A stretch of 64,000 bases of DNA. It comes from JANQIO01 sp965601975. GTDB taxonomy: Bacteria; Pseudomonadota; Gammaproteobacteria; Pseudomonadales; Halieaceae. The stretch lies in the NCBI GenBank assembly GCA_965601975.1, contig OZ271856.1, positions 2,418,001 through 2,482,000 on the forward strand. The letters are read 5' to 3'. The notes under the pieces are model-generated. The model searched no databases and had not been told where the DNA came from. It saw only the letters and a list, made by a program, of their open reading frames with translations. A program made the position numbers and the translations under genes. This document shows positions 57,969-64,000 of the stretch, one piece after another; position 1 is the first letter of the stretch; each line of letters opens with the position of its first letter.

Positions 57969-58618
57969 GGGACATAGCGCGCAATGATCGCGCTGACGTT
58001 GAGCTGCCGGTCGATATCGCGCTTGGCGGCGGCGAGTTTCTCCCGCTCGAAGACCGGTCCGACAAACACCCGGTACAGTACTGTGCCGTCCCGGCGAATG
58101 GCCCTGGAATAGGCCTTGTAGTCCTGGGCGATAAGGGCTTCGGTCAGCTGATCCGCCTTCTCGCGGCTGCTCAGGGAGGCGACCTGCAGCACCCAGGCGA
58201 TGGGGATCCCATCCTCGTCCAGGGCAGGACTGGCCGGCACCGGGGCGGTCCTGGCAACCGTCTTTGGCGCGGGCTTCGGCTCTGGCTTGGGTTCTTTCCT
58301 GGGCTGAGGCTTGGGCTTGGGCTGGGAGGATTGCTCGGACTGGGCGGCAGCTACCGGTGCCGCCTCGACAGCGGGTTCGGGTTCCGCCGACCTCGCCGCC
58401 GCCTCTGCAATGCGGTCAGCCGCACTGACCGGCTCGACGTCCTGCAGCGGTTCGGGTGCGGGAATCGCCACCTCCTCCAGCCGTGGCATCGGCTCCAGCT
58501 GGGTGCTGCGATCCATGCTGCCGCGCTCGGTCTCAACGAACACGACCGGCCAGAAAACAACGCCGAGGGCGATGAGCACGAGCGCGCCCACAAGTCGCTG
58601 TTTGAGAATGTCGTTCAC
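57965..58618 (-). CDS. SPOR domain protein (DedD-like)
   Basis: 217 residues: short cytoplasmic N-terminus, one transmembrane helix (LVGALVLIALGVVFWPVVF), a long Pro/Glu/Ala/Lys linker (SEQSSQPKPKPQPRKEPKPEPKPAPK), and a C-terminal SPOR domain (WVLQVASLSSREKADQLTEALIAQDYKAYSRAIRRDGTVLYRVFVGPVFEREKLAAAKRDIDRQL) that binds denuded septal peptidoglycan. Equivalent to DedD in position between folC and cvpA. GTG start overlaps the folC stop by 4 bases. Confidence 0.92.
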   Translation of the reverse strand: MNDILKQRLVGALVLIALGVVFWPVVFVETERGSMDRSTQLEPMPRLEEVAIPAPEPLQDVEPVSAADRIAEAAARSAEPEPAVEAAPVAAAQSEQSSQPKPKPQPRKEPKPEPKPAPKTVARTAPVPASPALDEDGIPIAWVLQVASLSSREKADQLTEALIAQDYKAYSRAIRRDGTVLYRVFVGPVFEREKLAAAKRDIDRQLNVSAIIARYVP

Positions 58619-59841
58619 GCCTGTACTGGCCCCTCCCCCAGGAGCTCGAAATATGCAGCCACGGTGAAAAACGAGCCGAACACCACGACCGTTGTCCCGG
58701 GGTGCTGCTGCCGGGCGATCGCCCAGGCGTCGGCAACACTGGCAGCGGCGTCGACGGGACTTGCCCCCGCCTCGCTCATCTGCCGGGCCAGCTCCGCCTG
58801 ACTCAGGGCGCGGCTGACTCCAGGAAGCCCGACCGCGTACCAGTGGTCAAACAGCCCCAGACAGGGCCGAATCATAGCATGTATGTCCTTGTCAGACAGG
58901 GCGGCAAACAGCGCAATCCGCGGCCCGTCGACCCGGGATTCCAGCCATTGCGCCAGGTGTTCCGCCGCCGCCGGATTGTGCCCCACATCAAGCACAACCG
59001 GGACCTCGCCGCACTCGGTCAGCTGGCAGCGGCCCGGCAGCGTGAAACCCTCCAGCAGGGACGCCAGTTCCCCGGGCGCCGGGCCAAATGCCGCCAGCTC
59101 CGCCGCAGTGAGCGCCGCGAACAGGTTTTCCGCGCGCAGGCCGGAGCCTTCCGGCAGCTGCACCTTGTCGTCGCGGTAGAGATGACAGCGACAGCCCAGC
59201 TCCTCGACCCTGGCCAGCACCGAGGCGGGCGGGTCCGCATCGGCGATCACCGCGTCGATACCCGGCCTCAGCACCCCGGCCTTCTCGCGCCCGATGGACT
59301 CGCGATCGTTGCCCAGCCAGGCCTCGTGATCGAGGCTGACAGCAGTGATCACGGCGATGTCGGCATCGATGATATTGACTGCGTCCAGCCGACCGCCCAG
59401 GCCCACTTCCAGTACGACGAGATCGAGTTCGCTGTCGGCAAACACCTGCAGCGCCGCCAGCGTTCCAAATTCGAAATAGGTCAGCGGGATGTCCTCGCGG
59501 ACCGCCTCGATGGCCTCGAAAGCGGCGACCAGCGCACCGTCCGTCGCGTTCTCGCCGTTTACACGCACGCGCTCGTTGTACTCCACCAGGTGCGGCGAGG
59601 TGTAGACCCCTACCCGCATCCCTGCGGCCAGCGCCATGTGCTCCAGCAATGCGGTTGTCGTTCCCTTGCCGTTGGTGCCGGCCACGGTAATGACGCGGGC
59701 TTCGCCGCGGTCCAGGGGCAGGCGCCGCGCTACCGCGGCCACCCGGTCGAGCCCCAGCTCGATATTGCTGGGATGAAGTGTTTCGAGATAGACGAGCCAG
59801 TCGTCCAGGGAGTTACCCGGGCTCGAACCGCCGGGATTCAC
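58615..59841 (-). CDS. folC: Dihydrofolate synthase / folylpolyglutamate synthase
   Basis: 408-residue Mur-ligase-family enzyme adding glutamate to dihydropteroate and folates. Motifs: ARVITVAGTNGKGTTTALLEHMAL (P-loop), VGVYTSPHLVEYNERVRVNGE, LVVLEVGLGGRLDAVNIIDADIAVITAVSLDHEAWLG and VVLDVGHNPAAAEHLA. GTG start overlaps the accD stop by 4 bases. Confidence 0.96.
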   Translation of the reverse strand: MNPGGSSPGNSLDDWLVYLETLHPSNIELGLDRVAAVARRLPLDRGEARVITVAGTNGKGTTTALLEHMALAAGMRVGVYTSPHLVEYNERVRVNGENATDGALVAAFEAIEAVREDIPLTYFEFGTLAALQVFADSELDLVVLEVGLGGRLDAVNIIDADIAVITAVSLDHEAWLGNDRESIGREKAGVLRPGIDAVIADADPPASVLARVEELGCRCHLYRDDKVQLPEGSGLRAENLFAALTAAELAAFGPAPGELASLLEGFTLPGRCQLTECGEVPVVLDVGHNPAAAEHLAQWLESRVDGPRIALFAALSDKDIHAMIRPCLGLFDHWYAVGLPGVSRALSQAELARQMSEAGASPVDAAASVADAWAIARQQHPGTTVVVFGSFFTVAAYFELLGEGPVQA

Positions 59842-60713
59842 ACCGCGTCGGCAAGCCGCGGCTGCCCGGACAGCTTGGACAGCAGGCGACCTATGGTCTC
59901 GCGCATGTCGTTACGGTGCACGATCATGTCGATCGCACCGTGGTCGAGCAGGAACTCGCTGCGCTGGAAGCCCTTGGGCAGCTTCTGCCGGATGGTCTGC
60001 TCGATGACGTTGGGGCCTGCAAAGCCCGCCCGCGCGTCGGGCTCGGCGATATTGATATCCCCGAGCAGTGCCAGGCTCGCGGAAACACCGCCGTAAATTG
60101 GGTCGGTCATGACCGAGATATAGGGAATACCCTCCAGTTTCAGGCGCTCGAGGACGGCGCTGGTCTTGGCCATTTGCATCAGCGAGATCAGCGCTTCCTG
60201 CATACGGGCCCCGCCGGAGGCAGAGAAACAGACCAGCGGCAGGCGCTCGTCCAGGCACAGTTTGGCGGCCCGGGTGAACTTCTCACCGACCGCATAGCCC
60301 ATGGAGCCGCCGTGAAAACTGAAGTCGAAGGCCGTGGTCACCAGCGGCGTCCCGCCCAGGGCTCCGCGCATGGCCACCAGGGCATCCTTTTCGCCGGTAT
60401 TGCGCTGGGCGGCGGCGAGCCGGTCCCGGTAGCGCTTGGTATCGCGGAACTTGAGTCGATCGATGGGTTCGAGGTCGGCGAACAGCTCTTCACGCCCCTC
60501 CTCGTCGAGAAACATGTCGAGGCGCTGGCGCGCGCCGATGCGCATGTGGTGGTCGCACTTGGGGCACACCTCGCCATTGCGCTCCAGGTCAGGCTTGTAG
60601 AGCACAGCCTCGCATTTCACGCACTTTTTCCACAGCCCTTCCGGCACCGAGGCCTTGCGATCACCGGCCTGCTTGCGAACCCCGGAGGGAAGAATCTTGT
60701 CGTACCAGCTCAT
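59838..60713 (-). CDS. accD: Acetyl-CoA carboxylase carboxyltransferase subunit beta
   Basis: 291 residues. N-terminal zinc ribbon (LWKKCVKCEAVLYKPDLERNGEVCPKCDHHMRIG) and a crotonase-type domain with FSFHGGSMGYAVGEKFTRAAKLCL, VCFSASGGARMQEALISLMQMAKTSA and GYPY-like FAGPNVIEQTIRQKLPKGFQRSEFLLDHGAIDMIV. Pairs with AccA for fatty acid synthesis. 3 bp after trpA stop. Confidence 0.97.
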   Translation of the reverse strand: MSWYDKILPSGVRKQAGDRKASVPEGLWKKCVKCEAVLYKPDLERNGEVCPKCDHHMRIGARQRLDMFLDEEGREELFADLEPIDRLKFRDTKRYRDRLAAAQRNTGEKDALVAMRGALGGTPLVTTAFDFSFHGGSMGYAVGEKFTRAAKLCLDERLPLVCFSASGGARMQEALISLMQMAKTSAVLERLKLEGIPYISVMTDPIYGGVSASLALLGDINIAEPDARAGFAGPNVIEQTIRQKLPKGFQRSEFLLDHGAIDMIVHRNDMRETIGRLLSKLSGQPRLADAV

Positions 60714-60716
60714 ACC

Positions 60717-61601
60717 CTACCCCTTTGCCTGGGCTGTTGTGGCGTCTCCGGACACCGGCTGCGCTGAGGCACCGCCGACGCTGTCCACGCCTGCCCGGAT
60801 GTCTTCCAGCAGGCCGGCAGCCGCGGCCATGACCGCATCCGCATCGTCACCGGCCTCGGCTCGATCCGCCATCAGCTGGACCAGCGCGCTGCCCACCACC
60901 ACGCCGTCCGCAACACTGGCCACCCGGGCCGCGGAATCCGCATCCTTGATACCAAAACCCACCGCCACCGGCAGATCCGTGTAGCCGCGAATCGTGGCCA
61001 GGTGTGCGGATACATCCTCGACGTCGAGGTGACCCGCGCCGGTCACGCCCTTGAGGGATACATAATAAACGAAGCCGGTGGCCGCCCGGGCGATTTTCTC
61101 CACCCGCGCCGGAGGCGTCGTGGGCGCCACCAGGAAGATATTGTCGAGGCCGCAGCGCTTCAGCTCGGTGTTGAGTGCGTCCACCTCTTCCGGGGGCATA
61201 TCCACGGTCAGCAGCGCATCCAGGCCCACCGCCTGCGCGCGATCGGCGAAGCGGTCAAAGCCCATGCCCACAACGGGGTTGGCATAGCCCATCAGCAGTA
61301 CCGGGGTCTCACTGTCCTGCCGGCGGAACTCCGCCACCATGTCCAGCGCATCCCGCAGCCGCACGCCCTTGTCGAGTGCGCGCTCGTGCCCGCGCTGAAT
61401 CGTGGGGCCCTCCGCCATGGGGTCGGAAAACGGAACACCCAGCTCGATAATATCGGCGCCGCTGGCCACCAGCCGATGCATCAGCGGCACGGTCATGTCA
61501 CGGATCGGGTCGCCCGCCACCACGTAGGGAATCAGCGCCTTGCGGCCGGCGGCCGCCAGGGCTTCGAAACGGCGCGCGATGCGCCCCTTGTTCTCACTCA
61601 C
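60717..61601 (-). CDS. trpA: Tryptophan synthase alpha chain
   Basis: 294-residue TIM barrel cleaving indole-3-glycerol phosphate. Catalytic Glu in GADIIELGVPFSDPMAEGPTIQRGHERAL and Asp nearby, loop SLKGVTGAG, and phosphate site VGFGIKDADSAARV. C-terminus carries an Ala/Gly/Thr-rich tail of about 25 residues beyond the usual end. GTG start at 61601, 9 bp after trpB. Confidence 0.96.
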   Translation of the reverse strand: MSENKGRIARRFEALAAAGRKALIPYVVAGDPIRDMTVPLMHRLVASGADIIELGVPFSDPMAEGPTIQRGHERALDKGVRLRDALDMVAEFRRQDSETPVLLMGYANPVVGMGFDRFADRAQAVGLDALLTVDMPPEEVDALNTELKRCGLDNIFLVAPTTPPARVEKIARAATGFVYYVSLKGVTGAGHLDVEDVSAHLATIRGYTDLPVAVGFGIKDADSAARVASVADGVVVGSALVQLMADRAEAGDDADAVMAAAAGLLEDIRAGVDSVGGASAQPVSGDATTAQAKG

Positions 61602-61610
61602 TGCGGGACC

Positions 61611-62828
61611 CTACAGCTCGATGCCGTCCAGCTTGGCGACGGTATTGATGTCCTTGTCGCCGCGTCCGGACATGTTCACCACGATGATCTCGTCGCGGCC
61701 CATGGTGGGCGCCAGGCGCGCGGTGTAGGCCAGCGCATGCGCCGTCTCCAGCGCCGGCATGATGCCCTCCGTACGGGTTACCTCGTGGAAGGCGGCGAGG
61801 GTTTCCTCGTCGTCAGCGGCCACGTAGTCCACGCGGCCCATGTCCTTGAGCCAGGAGTGTTCCGGACCGACGCCGGGGTAGTCGAGCCCCGCAGACACCG
61901 AGTGGGTGTGCTGGATCTGGCCGTCCTCATCCTGCATCAGGTAGGTCTTGTTGCCGTGCAGTACACCGGGTTTGCCCGCGGACAGCGGCGCGGCGTGCAT
62001 GCCGGTTTCCAGCCCGTGGCCGCCCGCCTCCACGCCGTACATGGCCACCGTTTCGTCGGCCAGGAACGGGTAGAACAGGCCTATCGCGTTGGAGCCGCCG
62101 CCGACACAGGCCACCAGTGCATCGGGCAGTTTGCCCGTCATGGCCAGACACTGGGCTCGCGCCTCGCGGCCAATGACGCTCTGGAAGTCGCGCACCAGTC
62201 GCGGATACGGCGCCGGGCCCGCCACGGTGCCGATGATGTAAAACGTATCGTCGACATTGGTGACCCAGTCGCGCATGGCCTCGTTCATGGCGTCCTTCAA
62301 AGTGCGCGTCCCGGACGTTACGGACACTACCTCGGCGCCCAGCAGTTTCATCCGATACACGTTCAGGGCCTGGCGGTGGACGTCTTCCTCGCCCATGAAC
62401 ACGTGGCACTCCATGCCGAGGCGTGCCGAGATCGTCGCTGACGCCACGCCGTGCTGTCCGGCGCCGGTTTCTGCGATGATGCGCTTCTTGCCCATGTGCT
62501 TGGCGAGCAGCGCCTGTCCCACGGTGTTGTTCACCTTGTGGGCGCCGGTGTGGTTCAGGTCTTCCCGCTTGAAGAAGATGCGCGCACCGCCCAGCTTCTC
62601 GGACCAGCGGCGAGCCTCGTACAGCGGTGAGGGCCGGCCGACGTAGTGGGCCAGGTCCTCATCGAATTCGCGTTGAAAATCCGGATCCTGCGACAGCCTG
62701 GTGTAGAGCGTGTCGAGCTCCTCCAGCGCCGCCATCAGGGTTTCCGAGACATAGCGACCGCCATAGTCTCCGAAACGCCCCGCCTCATCCGGCGTCGCCG
62801 CCAGGAGTTCCGAGGTTATCTGGTTCAT
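61611..62828 (-). CDS. trpB: Tryptophan synthase beta chain
   Basis: 405-residue PLP enzyme joining indole and serine. PLP Lys in FKREDLNHTGAHKVNNTVGQALLAKHMGKKRIIAETGAGQHGVA, phosphate site ACVGGGSNAIGLFYPF, and GLDYPGVGPEHSWLKDMGRVDYV. ATG start overlaps the trpF stop by 4 bases, so trpF-trpB-trpA are coupled. No trp attenuator or TrpI regulator is visible in the window. Confidence 0.97.
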   Translation of the reverse strand: MNQITSELLAATPDEAGRFGDYGGRYVSETLMAALEELDTLYTRLSQDPDFQREFDEDLAHYVGRPSPLYEARRWSEKLGGARIFFKREDLNHTGAHKVNNTVGQALLAKHMGKKRIIAETGAGQHGVASATISARLGMECHVFMGEEDVHRQALNVYRMKLLGAEVVSVTSGTRTLKDAMNEAMRDWVTNVDDTFYIIGTVAGPAPYPRLVRDFQSVIGREARAQCLAMTGKLPDALVACVGGGSNAIGLFYPFLADETVAMYGVEAGGHGLETGMHAAPLSAGKPGVLHGNKTYLMQDEDGQIQHTHSVSAGLDYPGVGPEHSWLKDMGRVDYVAADDEETLAAFHEVTRTEGIMPALETAHALAYTARLAPTMGRDEIIVVNMSGRGDKDINTVAKLDGIEL

Positions 62829-63475
62829 ACCTGTATCTCGCTCAGTGTCATATCGGCGGCTCTCACCGCGCTCAAAAATTCGTCCATCAGCGCCGGGTCC
62901 TTGACTCCCGGCGCCGCTTCTACCCCGCCCGACACGTCTACCGCGTAGGGTCGCAGGCTGCCGACCGCTTCGCCGACGTTGGCCGGTGTCAGGCCTCCCG
63001 CCAGCACCAGGGGCACGTCCAGGCCGCCGGGCGGTATACGCTGCCAGTCAAAGCGTTCGCCGGTCCCCCCGGGGACACCGGCCTTGAACGTGTCCAGCAG
63101 CACCGCCGAGGCGCCGCAGTAGCGCGCCACCTCCGCGGCAATATCTGTCTCTTCCGCGACCCGGATGGCTTTCATCCAGGGCAAACCGAAGCTGGCGCAG
63201 AATTCCGGGGGCTCGTCCCCGTGGAACTGCAGCAGGCCCAGCGGCAGGCTCTCACAGGCCGCCCTGACCGATTCTGCGCTGGCATCGACGAACAGTCCGA
63301 CCACCGTCACCATGGCGGGTAGATCCCTCACCAGGTCGGCGGCGCGTTCCAGGTCAATCACCCTTGGGCTGGCCGGGTAAAAGTTCAACCCGAGGGCATC
63401 GGCACCTGCCGCTACGGCCGCCAGCGCGTCTTCACGTCGGGTGATTCCACATATCTTGACTCGGGTCCTGGCCAC
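62825..63475 (-). CDS. trpF: Phosphoribosylanthranilate isomerase
   Basis: 216-residue TIM barrel. General-base Cys in RVKICGITRREDALAAVAAGADALGLNFYPASPRVI, general-acid Asp in YAVDVSGGVEAAPGVKD, and LLDTFKAGVPGGTGERFDW. The start is uncertain: GTG at 63475 gives the family N-terminus (VARTRVKICGIT) but lacks a clear ribosome site; GTG at 63520 adds 15 residues and also lacks one. Between trpB and truA as in Pseudomonas-type loci. Confidence 0.93.
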   Translation of the reverse strand: MARTRVKICGITRREDALAAVAAGADALGLNFYPASPRVIDLERAADLVRDLPAMVTVVGLFVDASAESVRAACESLPLGLLQFHGDEPPEFCASFGLPWMKAIRVAEETDIAAEVARYCGASAVLLDTFKAGVPGGTGERFDWQRIPPGGLDVPLVLAGGLTPANVGEAVGSLRPYAVDVSGGVEAAPGVKDPALMDEFLSAVRAADMTLSEIQV

Positions 63476-63545
63476 GCTCGCTGCCGCGGAAATGCAAGCC
63501 GGAGATGGTACCAGAAGCACTGCCGCTATGCAGGCGCAGAGGGGC

Positions 63546-64000
63546 CTAATTCACACTCCCCAGAAACCAGGGACCGGGCGCCGGCGGCTGCAGGCCAAAC
63601 TCCCCGGGATAGTCGACGCCCACCAGGTACAGCCCACCCGCCGGTGCGGTATCGGGGGCCCGGGTGCGGTCTTTCAGCGCCAGCAGTTCGCCCACCCAGC
63701 CCTCTGGATGCAGGCCCTTGCCTGCGCTAATCAGCGCCCCGGCGATATTGCGCACCATGTGGTGCAGAAAGGCATTGGCCTGGATATCGATCACCACCAG
63801 GCTGCCGCGCCGGCTCACTTCGATGAAATCCACGTGGCGCATGGGCGTCCTGGACTGGCAGGCGGCGGCGCGAAAGGAGCTGAAATCCTGTTCGCCCAGC
63901 AGGGACTGGGCCTCCGCGTGCATGCGCTGCTCCGACAGGGGCTGCCGTACCCAGGCCAGGTATTCACCGCCGATCGCGGGGCGTACGGGATCATTGCAGA
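63546..64000 (-). CDS. truA: tRNA pseudouridine(38-40) synthase (C-terminal ~150 residues, 5' end beyond window)
   Basis: The frame is open to the window edge and reads ...NDPVRPAIGGEYLAWVRQPLSEQRMHAEAQSLLGEQDFSSFRAAACQSRTPMR, then DIQANAFLHHMVRNIAGALISAGKG, the conserved C-terminal half of TruA. The catalytic Asp lies upstream, outside the window. Stop at 63546, 70 bp from the chosen trpF start. Neighbour order truA-trpF is standard. Confidence 0.95.
   Translation of the reverse strand, partial: CNDPVRPAIGGEYLAWVRQPLSEQRMHAEAQSLLGEQDFSSFRAAACQSRTPMRHVDFIEVSRRGSLVVIDIQANAFLHHMVRNIAGALISAGKGLHPEGWVGELLALKDRTRAPDTAPAGGLYLVGVDYPGEFGLQPPAPGPWFLGSVN

Overview
The window is dense, high-GC bacterial chromosome with short intergenic gaps. 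Gene content and order point to a gammaproteobacterium related to Pseudomonas and the marine Halieaceae/Cellvibrionales group; this is an inference from gene order, and no rRNA is present. Supporting blocks are truA-trpF-trpB-trpA-accD-folC-SPOR-cvpA-purF-metZ, cysB next to thrH, cysS-glnS-ppiB, and a Pil-Chp chemosensory operon. I see no insertion sequence, prophage, CRISPR array or integrase. Many long open frames antisense to genes are a by-product of the GC content.

Layout. 1-6.5 kb (minus): propionyl-CoA to succinyl-CoA operon, with a carboxyltransferase, an unusual biotin carboxylase/biotin carrier fusion, methylmalonyl-CoA epimerase and a mutase cut by the window edge. 6.7-12.8 kb: pabB, thrH, cysB, a 5'-nucleotidase, a D-cysteine desulfhydrase-like enzyme, a yajC away from secDF, and exonuclease III. 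13-18.4 kb: a MarR regulator, a SnoaL-like/GST-like/quinone reductase operon, and a large Ig-like lipoprotein with its own terminator. 18.7-23.8 kb: moaC-moaD-moaE, flavin reductase, Nudix, rmuC, bcp, and a divergent luciferase-like oxidoreductase. 23.9-25.4 kb: a chain of inverted repeats, a tRNA operon (Pro-His-Arg) with a clear sigma70 promoter, and folD.

25.4-43.2 kb is the least ordinary part. It holds a Pil-Chp chemosensory operon (response regulator, CheW, MCP, CheR, a 2072-residue ChpA, ChpC) and a CheB-like methylesterase set apart on the other strand, interleaved with uncharacterised genes (a partition-protein-like gene, an HTH-like protein, two further unknowns). Next come a chalcone-isomerase-like/TonB fusion protein and two more unknown genes. 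The region ends in a 646-bp spacer that carries a 20-bp inverted repeat and two 102-bp copies of a structured repeat whose differences include compensatory base-pair changes.

43.2-64 kb is mostly housekeeping: cysS-glnS, ppiB, miaE with a DUF1289 gene, acnB, a MoxR-DUF58-transglutaminase cassette, then metZ, purF, cvpA, an SPOR protein, folC, accD, trpA, trpB, trpF and a partial truA. Many of these overlap by 1 or 4 bases at stop/start junctions, consistent with translational coupling. The observation I rate highest is the covarying repeat pair at 42.9-43.1 kb. After it come the tRNA-proximal hairpin chain, the rearranged Chp locus with its repeat-bearing ChpA, and the TonB fusion protein.
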